From Candolleomyces eurysporus (lineage: Eukaryota > Basidiomycota > Agaricomycetes > Agaricales > Psathyrellaceae), in NCBI GenBank assembly GCA_027579435.1, contig JANBPK010000846.1, positions 175,553-239,552 on the forward strand: a stretch of 64,000 bases of DNA, in the 5' to 3' direction. Positions within the stretch are counted from its first letter, which is position 1. Every line of letters starts with the position of its first letter. The position numbers were made by a program, and so were the translations under genes. This document shows positions 46,001 to 55,573 of this stretch, piece by piece. The notes beneath the pieces were generated by a model. The model saw only the letters and a list, made by a program, of their open reading frames with translations, was not told where the DNA came from and ran no database searches.

Positions 46001-47040
46001 CATTCATTCCTTAATCAGTGCGTTTTCTCTACTTTCCGTCGTCGGTATGGCCAACTGATGGTCACGTTTTTCTTCATTCAGCCCTATGACGACGCCTAGA
46101 GCTACTGTATTACCCTATTCTCTTAATTATGATTTATGGAGACTAAGAATAGATTGCCATCCGGCCCACCGTGTACCGTTATCAAACCCAGGACGCCAGG
46201 GCGGGCCCGTCGGATCCCTTGTCTTTTGGCCGTGGTTATTCGAATGTCCTGTGCCTCGTTCTTTTCTCTCAAGCCCTGCCGAGAATGGCGACCTTCTCTT
46301 GTTCTTTTCGTTGGATCTTTGCCGTCTTTCGGACGCCTACTACTGGCCAAGTATACCCACACCTCCCTGTGCCGCTGCTCTCATGGACGGGTGGTGAGTT
46401 TATTTCAGGCGTATGTACATACATTATCCGAGCTCACTCAGCTCTCTGTAGCAATGACGCCATCGCGGATGGTCAAGATTGAAAACTGACAGTTATCTTG
46501 TGCCGTCCCGGGTGCAACATAGATGGATAGGTGCGTGAAGTCGGGCTTCCGTTGTTCTAAAAGGATCTTTCTTGGTACAGCTCTGTCAGACGTTCTTCTT
46601 CCTCTTAGCTCATTCTCAAGACGGCACGGCCCAACTTTGGGTCTAAGTGAGTATTGAAATGGTGGTTCTCCACGTGACACGGAGAATGCAAATGGTCATG
46701 AGTCGCATTTGAGAAGCGGCGGCCCTGCCAGGGAGGGAGGGGCCTGTGGTTCTTGTAACCTGAGTCGGTAAGTGTAGATGTAGCTGGTATCAGAAGATCC
46801 ATTTGACTCCAAGTGGAGGAGGTGGTGTATCTATCTCCCGAATGGTGTGTCAGATGATGATGCCTGGGGGACTATTCATTATGCGGGTCGTTCTTCGAGT
46901 TCTCTTGGGGGTTGGTGCGGTTTCAGATATAAAAGCTCTTGATTGTTTGGACCATTCCTGCAGTTTCCTCCGACTTTTGGGCTACTGCTCTTTCTACCTC
47001 TCTTCTCTCTAGCACTCGTCTACTCAGACCGCATTCACCA
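46001..47040. other. Intergenic region with formate dehydrogenase promoter
   Basis: 1.04 kb without a recognised gene. It ends in a TATA-containing promoter (46928). Confidence 0.5.
46928..46934 (+). promoter_or_regulatory. TATA box of the formate dehydrogenase gene
   Basis: TATAAAA 107 bases before the ATG at 47041, with a pyrimidine-rich stretch (TTTCTACCTCTCTTCTCTCTAG) between them, as in strongly expressed fungal genes. Confidence 0.6.
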
Positions 47041-48698
47041 TGAAGGTATGTATTTGGCCTTTTACCCTTTTGATTGACGTTCGGTTGAAGGCTTATCTTT
47101 GTTTATTAGGTTCTCGCTATCTTGTACGAAGGTGGAGAGGCCGCCAAACAAGAGCCAAGGCTTTTGGGTACCGTTCAAAACAAGGTTGGTCGACTGTCCG
47201 CTTGCTATCTGTGATGCTAAGCACCTGCTCACTGAACATGATGTGTACAGCTCGGCCTCGAGAGTTACTTGAAGTCGTTGGGTCATGAGCTCGTCGGTAT
47301 GTGACAAGTTCTCCTTGGATGATTGATTGAACAGGCGCTGATACGTTTGTTTACCTATTACAGTATGTCTTGCTCCTAGCGCCTCTTCGGCATCGTGAAG
47401 CTGAGCGTACGATTCGGTTGTAGGTCTCAAGCAGCAAGGAAGGCCCTGATAGCGACTTCCAGAAGCATATCGTCGACGTAAGAGAGTCCTTTACGCAATT
47501 ATGAATGGAGGTGCTTATCGACGTTTGACAGGCCGAAGTTCTCATTACCACCCCCTTCCATCCTGGGTAAACCTTTCGCAGGCATCGTTGTTGGATAGTG
47601 AATGCTGACCAGACTACCTGTCGCATTATAGGTACCTTACAAGGCAACTGGTTGAGAAGGTGGGCGCCCATGATAAACCTTGTTTATTGGGATGTCTTGA
47701 CTGACCCAAATGTCGCTCGTTGATTGCAGGCCAAAAACCTCAAGCTCTGCATCACTGCTGGTGTCGGGTCTGACCACATCGACCTCAATGCCGCTGTCGA
47801 CCATCGCATCCAGGTGTTGGAGGTGTCTGGATCGAATGTTGTCTCAGTTGCTGAGCACGTTGTTATGAGCATCCTCTTGCTCGTTCGCAACTATAATCCT
47901 GCGCACGAGGTCAGTCCTGGCTTCTGGCTCCTCCTTGCGAACTCTACCTGACACGGCGGCGTGTTTTCTCCGTCTTGTTAGATGATCGAAAGGGGTGATT
48001 GGCAAGTCTCTGACATTGCCCGCAACGCATTCGACCTGGAGAACAAGGTCGTTGGTACTATCGGTGCCGGACGAATCGGATACCGTGTCCTGCAGCGCCT
48101 CAAGCCATTCGACTGCAAGGAGCTCTTGTACTACGACTACGCCCCTTTGCCCCCGGCTGCCGCCGAAGCCGTGAATGCTCGCCGTGTTGAAGATTTGAAG
48201 GAGTTCGTCTCTCAATGCGACGTCGTCACGGTCAACTGTCCCCTCCACGAGGGCACTCGGGGCCTCGTCAATGCCGAGTTGCTCAAGCACTTCAAGAAGG
48301 GAGCGTGGCTGGTCAATACTGCGCGTGGTGCCATTTGCGACAAGGACGATGTTGCTGAGGCTCTCAAGTCTGGTCAGCTCAACGGGTATTCGGGCGACGT
48401 GTGGAACGTGCAGCCTGCACCCAGGGACCACGTGTGGAGGACGGTGAAGAACCCGTTGGGAGGTGGGAATGGTATGGTTCCTCATTACTCTGGAACGACT
48501 CTGGATGCGCAGAAGAGGTATGCGGACGGTGCGAGGAAGATTTTGCAGAATTATATCGAGGGGAAGGAGCAGGATGCTCAGAATATCATTATTGGGCTTG
48601 GGAAGTATGAGACTACGGCTTGTGAGTATTGGCGTCTTTCGTTTGGAACGTCCATTCACTGATGATGTATGCTTCACTCTTTAGACGGCCAGCGCTGA
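47041..48698 (+). CDS. FDH1: NAD-dependent formate dehydrogenase
   Basis: Oxidises formate to CO2 with reduction of NAD; in decay fungi it removes formate released from oxalate and methoxyl groups. Nine coding exons (47041-47046, 47110-47184, 47251-47295, 47424-47477, 47532-47566, 47632-47659, 47730-47909, 47982-48621, 48685-48698) total 1077 nt, 358 residues, in frame. Landmarks: [46 protein letters not shown], Rossmann loop GTIGAGRIG with the NAD-selective Asp in YYDYAPL, catalytic-site NTARGAI, the Gln in VQPAP and the His in [13 protein letters not shown]. The end is ETTAYGQR. No mitochondrial presequence. The intron after HELV appears to be a twin intron (see 47296-47423). Confidence 0.95.
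47296..47423 (+). other. Probable [D1,2] spliceosomal twin intron in FDH1
   Basis: An internal intron (47297-47363, GTATGT...CAG, 67 nt) sits between the first and second base of the donor of an external intron. Removing it joins G at 47296 to TATGT at 47364 and creates a GTATGT donor; the external intron (61 nt after the first step) ends TTGTAG at 47423. Only this two-step removal gives ...HELV-VSSSKEG in frame, the conserved FDH block. Confidence 0.75.
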
Positions 48699-49250
48699 GG
48701 GTAGGCTCTTCACTGCTTCGAATATCAACCCACCCCACTCTCTCTCTCTCTCCTTGCCCATCCCCAAATTCGTATGGCGTGTTTATTGGCTTTGCGAAAA
48801 AGAAAATATGTATTTGTACGTATATATTTGAATGTTATGTTGGTCTTCTTGGAAGTTTTCCGAGTGACTCCGTGTAAGCCCGAAGACTGGCTTGAGCGAG
48901 GTCGTCAACCCTTTGAAATGATTCATACCCCCGTGTAACCCACAAGGTCCTCCACTCCCCTTCGACGCAGTTTGATTTCCAACAGCTTTATACATTCGAG
49001 ACTTCGAATATGATGTAGCAGAAGTGCCGAATTGCTTCTCCGGAATATCTTGTAATGTGCGTAGCGTTCTTGACTTTCATACCGATATTCAACCCCAAGT
49101 TTGATTCTTTCCACCAGTGTCAGCTGTGTGCTAGTTATTCCTTGGATATCAGGCGAAGTTCGTCCGTTGATTCGAAACAGGATTTGCTTGGAGACATATA
49201 ATCATCAAAGGTTCAATGTTCTCTTGTTGTTTTCGTCTGCGGGTGGTAGT
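48699..49250. other. Intergenic region, FDH1 3' side / xylanase promoter
   Basis: 552 bases without a recognised gene; holds a CT-dinucleotide run at about 48738-48752. Confidence 0.5.
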
Positions 49251-51144
49251 ATGAAGACATTTGGCTCTCTGACGTTTCTCTTCGCGGCTCTGTTACTGAA
49301 CGATGTTGTCTCTGGGACGCCTGTGTTCCAGCGAGGTAAGCACCTGCATTGATATTGATTGCTTCCAAAGATCTCGCCAACACACTCCTCTGTTAGCTCC
49401 GCCTTCTGCGACGAATCCGAATGGACTTCATAATAAATTCGTGGCTCATCCCGGGAAGAAATACTTTGTAGGCCCGTTTTTGGATGAATGGAATGGATGA
49501 AGTTCACCAATGAAAAAATCGTATCATGCAGGGTACTGCTCTCGATGCATATAGACTGCAGACTCAAGGTGATTTGTCGTTAACATTTATGCTTATGCCT
49601 GTACTCACCAACGCCTTGCTCCATAGGTGCAGTGGCTATCGCAGACGCCGAGTTCGGGGCAGTCACGCCGGCAAGTCCCTTTGATAAGCTTTGCACTTGG
49701 ACCAAGAAAACCTTACTTCATATATATATATAACAGGAGAACTCCATGAAAGTAAGTGCGACAAATATTACTCGACACAAATACTCACCCCTTTCCACCT
49801 AGTGGGATTCAACAGAGCGTAGGTTTTAAAAGCTGCTATGCCCCGCGTTTTATTTATCCGTCCATTCTCCTTCTTCATCGACCAGCCTCTCGAGCAAATT
49901 TCATTTTCTCAAGGTCAGATGCCTTCGTGGACTGGGCCGTGTCCCATAACAAGTTGATTCGTGGACATACCCTTGGTGAGTAGCCCATTCGAATGCCTTC
50001 ATTAAATGGCTCCGATAGCTTACTGTACACTGTAGTTTGGCATTCACAGCTCCCTAACTGGGTTGCGGCCATAACCGACAAAGAAACTCTGGTCTGCTTT
50101 TTAATAGTGGTGTCTATGTGCTCGTCGTTGACAAGCTCGTTCCAGACTTCCGTGATTGAAGAACATATCGCTGCTGTGGCTGGAAGATATAAATCCAAGG
50201 TCTATTGTAAGTGCACACCGCATCTCAAAACACCAGAATCTTGCTGACCGACAGGGCAGCTGTAAGCGTTCTTAGATGTGTTTGACGATTCTTTGAAGGG
50301 CGGGCTAATGCAATAATCGTAGTGGGATGTCTGCAAGTATGTCTTTTATCGTTGATTCCCACTTGCAATGCGTTGACACGCAACATTACAGCGAAGTACT
50401 CAATGAAAATGGGACATTGAGGGCGAGTGTATTCCAGCGTACACTGGGAGACGTAAGTTCAGCTACAATCCACAAAAGAAGAGAACATGTGCTCATGGAC
50501 AAATTGACAAATTAGAGCTTTATCACAACGGCGTTCCAAGCGGCTCGCAAGGCCGACCCAAACGCTGTGTATGTCAAGATCGTTCAAGATTTAATGCGAT
50601 TTTGATTATTTTGGCTGCTAACAGGCTCTACATCAACGACTATAACATCGAGGCCGACAATCCCAAGCTTCGAGGAATGGTGGATCTCGTAACTCGAATC
50701 AATGAAGCCACCCCAGGAACTATTGACGCCATCGGTCTTCAGTCCCATCTTCCCGTGCGTCCGCAAGCCTTGTTGTATTGTGCCTTCAACGTTGACTTGA
50801 TTGGCTGCTCGGCATAGAGCGGAGGTTCTGCAGGACTGGAGACTGCCTTGACCATTGCCTCCAGTGCCCCGGTGCAAGAGGTCGCGATCACCGAAATGGA
50901 TGTCACGAATGCGAACGCAGCTGACTATGCAGCTGCGGTGAAAGCGTGTCTCGCCGTCTCGAAATGTGTGGGAATATCGATCTGGGGCATTACAGACAAT
51001 GTAATGAATTTTCTCCTCCTCGCGTGCCTTTCGTGAGCTGACATCGCCTTGATTTTGAAGAGCTCGTCACGAATTCCGCTTCTCCCTTGGGATACCCAGT
51101 ATAGGCCTAGGCCCGCGTATTATGCGATGATAGATGCACTCTGA
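49251..51144 (+). CDS. GH10 endo-1,4-beta-xylanase, secreted
   Basis: Retaining xylanase cleaving beta-1,4-xylan backbones of plant walls. Signal peptide MKTFGSLTFLFAALLLNDVVSG. The catalytic domain starts GLHNKFVAHPGKKYFGTALDAY, then [49 protein letters not shown]. The acid/base Glu lies in YSWDVCNEVLNENG, the nucleophile Glu in VAITEMDV, and the end is SIWGITDN..LLPWDTQYRPRPAYYAMIDAL. There is no cellulose-binding module. At least twelve introns. Intron 49671-49736 has a GC donor inside VTP/ENS. The Ser codon before the catalytic WDV block is built from T (exon to 50206) plus a 2-nt exon CT (50260-50261). An (AT)n run lies in the intron at about 49720. It converges on the GH45 gene, the stops 144 bases apart. 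Confidence 0.92.
50260..50261 (+). other. 2-nt micro-exon of the GH10 gene
   Basis: CT flanked by an acceptor (GGGCAG) and a donor (GTAAGC). It completes the Ser codon between KVY and WDVCNE. Flanking introns are 53 nt (50207-50259) and 61 nt (50262-50322), both with normal ends and CTGAC/CTAAT branch-like sites. Confidence 0.7.
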
Positions 51145-51288
51145 GGACTCTGGGTAGGGCGAGTCGGTTTCTATAATCTTCTGGGCCCGTGTTGCTACCA
51201 CGGCCTCTGTAAATAATAACTTTATGACTTGAGGGAACCTGGTTGGCGGGTATCTTGCGGGTACTGGGGTATATTTCCAAGTCGTGTA

Positions 51289-52058
51289 TCACAGTGAGGA
51301 GCGAAATGAATATATCAGAGCGATTAGGAATATGGCCGAAGTCTTCGCTGAGCTCAGCGCAGTCAGTCGTGAGGCCCGGCTCGTCATTGTGTCTGGCCTG
51401 CATATCACCGCGTGGGTTAAGGGCATCACCAGCAGGAAATTTCAGTGAAGGGGACTCACGGGAGGCCATTGGCGTCAGAATAAGAAGGGCAGGTATCTTC
51501 GGAGCTTCCTGTAGGCTCTGCAGGACAACACCCACTGCTACCCAGAGCACGAACGCTGCCGAGAGCTGAAGAGTCCGTTGCTCCTTCCCAAGATGACAGG
51601 CATGGAACAGCTGCGTATTCAATGTTCCAAACACCGAAATCTTTGTATCCATACAACTTTTCGTCGTGAGGAAAGAAATCGGAGGGAATGGCATCTGAAG
51701 GATATGCAAGATCGAAATTGAGCTGAGCCCCAGCTTGGTTAGTCCGTTCGGGTGTTCCAGAGCACCAGCCAGTCTGCGATAGAGGGCATAGGTCTGTGAT
51801 CTTGACGACGATGTGCTTCGTTTCCTTGGGCTGAAAGGGAGGTGTTGAGACGACTGGGTTGACCAAGGTCAAGTTGAAGCATCTGCCGCATCCTGGCCCG
51901 TAGTTGGCACTGCTGCCATAGGCCATTTGAGAGAGCGCAGCGGTGGGGTATTTGGTGCTGCCTGGGGTGCAACCACACGACGCGACATAGCCTTGAGGCA
52001 AGGTGTAGTGCGTCAGCGTCGCCAATCCTGTCGGGGGGTATTGAATCCAGGAGGTCAT
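51289..52058 (-). CDS. GH45-type endoglucanase V-like protein with hydrophobic C-terminus
   Basis: Double-psi beta-barrel protein of the GH45/endoglucanase V-like group of basidiomycetes, acting on cellulose or loosening walls like expansins. Exons 51460-52058 and 51289-51397 total 708 nt, 235 residues, in frame. Landmarks: GLATLTHYTLPQGYVASCGC, YPTAALSQMAYGSS, GPGCGRCFNLTLVN, the Asp in VVKITDLCPL, WCSGTP, LNFDLAYPSDAIPSDFFPHDE, YGYKDFGVWNIEY and CPSYSDANGLPPDT. Two oddities: the start MTSWIQYPPT at 52058 is not a signal peptide and none is obvious within the 130 bases before GCN5; and the second exon ends in a hydrophobic stretch (TSAIFLIALIYSF) that could be a GPI or membrane anchor. A missing upstream exon is possible. 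Confidence 0.82.
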
Positions 52059-52188
52059 CGTTCAGAAGATAAATAGGCATCGTGTGAGCGTCTTCGTCAA
52101 CTTTGTTCGTGATCACGAGCTCACTGGGCAGTGTGAACGCCGGGAAGTGAGCGCCAAGATAGGCGCCCACTGCTTTAACCCAAACCAG
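52059..52188. promoter_or_regulatory. Bidirectional promoter, GH45 (-) / GCN5 (+)
   Basis: Only 130 bases separate the two proposed start codons, placing a wall-enzyme gene and a chromatin housekeeping gene under one promoter region. Confidence 0.5.
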
Positions 52189-54899
52189 ATGGTCAAGGTC
52201 GCCTATCCCGTTTCAAACGACCGAAGTCATCTCTCTTGGTCCTTACTTTCCCTTAAGATCGCCCGCCATGCACCTTGTACACTATGCCCGTGCGCAGGAC
52301 TCCATCCAGGCCCAGGAATCACGGTCGTGTCCGACAACGCCAGCGTGTACGACGAAGCAGATGACGACGACGACGACTCAAGTCCTCAGTCATACCTCGA
52401 CATGTGCGGATGTGGGCACGATGTTAAAACGCACAATGCCGACGAAATAGGGCTGGGAAGGCCAGAATGGACGAGGAGAAGTAACGTTGGAATTCGAATC
52501 GATGAAATTCTACAGGTATTGCGGTTTCCTTTGTTTCATGCGCCACTCCAACCCAGTTCTAGGACTCTGGTCGCCTCTTCGACTTTAGGTACATCGACGA
52601 GGATGTCAAATCTTTACGGAAACAGATGATTCCCCCGGGAACGAGCACCACGGCTTCGTCCACGGCGTCCGCTCAGCAGACAATTTCATCGCCTCACACC
52701 TACTCCGCTCCCCCAACACTGTCGTCTTCTCCTGGCTCGACCACCTCTTCCTTAAGTGATTTGGAGAGCCAGCATCCACCAGCGAAGAGACGACGAGCCA
52801 CCTCCAGTTCCTCGTTGTCTGAAGCGGACTATGACAACCCTCGTGACCAGGAGGAGGAAGATGAAGAGGAAGACCTTTTCTTCAAAGAAAGCGTCAGTTC
52901 TCCAACCCATCCTTCAGCTACTACTCGCTCTACGCGTACTACTGGTCGGAAGTATCGAAAGGGAGGAAGTGGAGGACAAGCCATCGCTTCATCCTCATCC
53001 TCATCATCGTCCGATGGAGAAGGCGACAAGCCTCTTGCTTCGCGCCTCGCTGCGTCTACAAGCGGAACTGCGCCTGGGAGGGTACCTGGGAAGCGGACAA
53101 GCAAACTCCCTGGCCATGGACATTCGGGAAAGAAAGCCAAGAAGGGACATCACACGGTTGCTGGAATCGCCCCAGCACATGTTACTCCTGGGGAGAACGG
53201 TGAAAGGACCAAGACGAATGGTGTGTATAGATGGACCAAGCAAACGACGCAACTCATTCTTTTCTACAGGTATCAATGGAGGGAAGAAGGTCAATGGGAC
53301 CACCAAGGTCAAGATGGAGGACAAGATGGACGAGGGACAATTGTCCCGGTTGGCAGCTGGTGTGGCAGTCGATGGGACTACAAAGGGCACGGCTACAGGT
53401 GCCAAAGTGAGTTGCAGAATCTTCTACTGCATCAATAAGCTCTAATGAGGATTGTGAAGCCTCCACGAACTGAGAAGCTATCTACCATCGAGTTACAGCG
53501 GGGAGTCATACAGATAGTCCCAGTCTCTCCGCCGACTAAAAACCCCCATGGCCCACCGTTCACTGTCGACCCTTCTGCACCTCAACCTCAGGACACCAGT
53601 ATGGCTTCCGCCCAGTCCGAGAGCCAGGAGACACAAGTTCCCAATACATCGTCCCAAACGTCCATGTCCATCTCCCCGCCATCTTCCTTCGTCCAGAACC
53701 AGAACGACAACAATGCATCAACATCATCTCAACCGTCATCTACCACTGCTAGCTCTACTACTACTGCCTCACACAACGACCCTTCCCCTACCTACGACCC
53801 ACGCCAGCTTATCATCCTCACAGGCCTGAAGACGCTTTTCCAAAAGCAACTTCCCAAGATGCCACGAGAATACATCGCCCGCCTAGTATACGACGAAAAC
53901 AGTCGATGCCTCGCCATTATCAAACGTGGCTACCGAGTCGTTGGAGGAATCAGCTTCCGCCCGTTCCCCCAGAGAGGGTTCGCAGAGATCGTCTTCTTCG
54001 CGATCAACGGCCCAGACCAGGTGAAAGGCTACGGTGGCATGCTCATGGACCACTTCAAAGCGCACATCCGCAAAACCTATCCAAGCATGCACCATTTCCT
54101 TACCTGCGCCGATAACTACGCCGTGGGGTACTTTGAGAAGCAAGGGTTCACCAAGGACATTACGCTTGATAAGAGCATTTGGGCTGGGTATATCAAGGAC
54201 TATGAGGGCAGTACGATCATGCAGTGTACGATGGTGCCCAAGGTGGATTACTTGAACAAGAAGCAGGTCTTGGCCGTGCAGCAAGCCGCGGTGTTGTCCA
54301 AGGTGCGGCAAATGAGCAGAAGCCATGTTATTCACGAAGGTCTGGATGTGTTCAAGGATGGCAGGTGGGAGGAGGGCATGGCTGTTGACCCAAAGGATGT
54401 CCCAGGCTTGAGAGAAACAGGGTGGAACCCGGAGATGGAGAAGAAGTAAGTGCATATGATTTCGACGACCAGACGGTGTACTGATGCTGTGTTATCTCAG
54501 TATGCAAGGGCTCAATCTCAAGAGCCCCGACTACCAGTTGATGGAGAGGACCCTGCACACATTGAGAGAGAACAGTGCAGCGTGGCCTTTCCAGGATCCT
54601 GTCAATCTCGACGAGGTACCAGATTATTTGGACGTTATCAAACAGCCTATGGGTCAGTACCATTCCCCACTTGATCAACCCGCTTTCGTACTGACTATCG
54701 ACTCTCAGATTTCAAAACGATGGGAAAGAAGCTCAAAGCCAACAAATACAAGAACATTGAACAGTTCGTCGACGATGCTATGCTCATATTTAGCAACTGC
54801 CGTCTCTACAATCCCGAAACGACCAAGTACGCGAAGCTTGCACACAAGATGGAGAAAGTATTGGAAGACCTGCTCCCGAGCTACGCCCGAAGGGAATAA
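52189..54899 (+). CDS. GCN5: Histone acetyltransferase Gcn5 (SAGA) with bromodomain
   Basis: Catalytic subunit of SAGA/ADA, acetylating histone H3. Six exons (52189-52515, 52563-53220, 53270-53406, 53460-54445, 54501-54652, 54709-54899) total 2451 nt, 816 residues, in frame. The N-terminal 140 residues hold Cys pairs ([12 protein letters not shown] and [11 protein letters not shown]) around an acidic run, then [14 protein letters not shown], resembling the PCAF homology domain of animal GCN5, absent from yeast Gcn5. A long Ser/Gly/Lys-rich disordered region follows. GNAT domain: [19 protein letters not shown], the catalytic Glu in [31 protein letters not shown]. Bromodomain: [46 protein letters not shown]. 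The exact start is less sure than the rest. Confidence 0.92.
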
Positions 54900-55181
54900 A
54901 GCAGGTCGAACAGCTTTCATACTAGCATCTGTCTGTTTTATCCGGTTTATATTATGTATGTATTTTTATTTAGTTTTTCTAAGCAATGGGATATGAGAGC
55001 AGCAAAAGAACGAATCGTAGTCAGATCTATACTATTACATGATAGGTTCTCTCCAAAAGACTTGCATATGCATGGTAGGACGACAAAGTGTTGAATGTCG
55101 TTCAGCTCAACCGTCTAACATGAGACACTTAAGCATCGCGTGACGGCAAGGGGTGGAAAGGCGGCGCTCTGCGCCAGGCCA

Positions 55182-55475
55182 TTACCTCTCAACGTCATCG
55201 GCACCTAGCTTGCTGTACTTGGGACCAAGCTTGCCAGGCAACAACCTCGCCACCAGCCTCATTCCTCCTAACCAGAAAAAGATGGTCGCGCCAACACCGG
55301 CGATAAGAATGAGGTAGACAAGGTTGGAGAAGTTGAAAACAGCGCGGGGAACAGTAACAGTGACACCTTCTGTGGAAGCAGTTTCGGAGGCTTTGGCGGC
55401 GGAACCAGTAGTAATGGTACCAGTTGCGGTGATGTGTTCTTCCCCAGCAGTCTTTGATGAGGTAGTAGTAATTTC
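55182..55475 (-). CDS. Alternative last exon of the ER cyclophilin gene encoding a membrane anchor
   Basis: An open frame of 97 residues with no ATG before its membrane segment, beginning exactly after a strong acceptor (TTGTTTTTGCTTGCTTTGCAG). It encodes a Thr/Ser-rich spacer (EITTTSSKTAGEEHITATG), one membrane helix (NLVYLILIAGVGATIFFWLGG) and a basic tail (LLPGKLGPKYSKLGADDVER). Its phase (0) matches the cyclophilin donor after CGE at 55695, so skipping exon 55574-55636 would make a membrane-anchored cyclophilin. A donor-like CAG/GTGCCT inside that exon (55597) would also stay in frame. As a stand-alone gene it lacks a start. Confidence 0.65.
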   Translation of the reverse strand, partial: EITTTSSKTAGEEHITATGTITTGSAAKASETASTEGVTVTVPRAVFNFSNLVYLILIAGVGATIFFWLGGMRLVARLLPGKLGPKYSKLGADDVER

Positions 55476-55573
55476 CTGCAAAGCAAGCAAAAACAATAGT
55501 TTTGTATTGGTTTAAATGTTTAACGACACGTTAAAATAAAACGTAAGGAGCGAACCAAGCGCTGTGAATAGAA

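Noticed and set aside
55182..55511. Independent small membrane-protein gene
   Set aside because: The frame has no ATG before its membrane segment and starts exactly at a strong splice acceptor, so it fits an alternative cyclophilin exon better.
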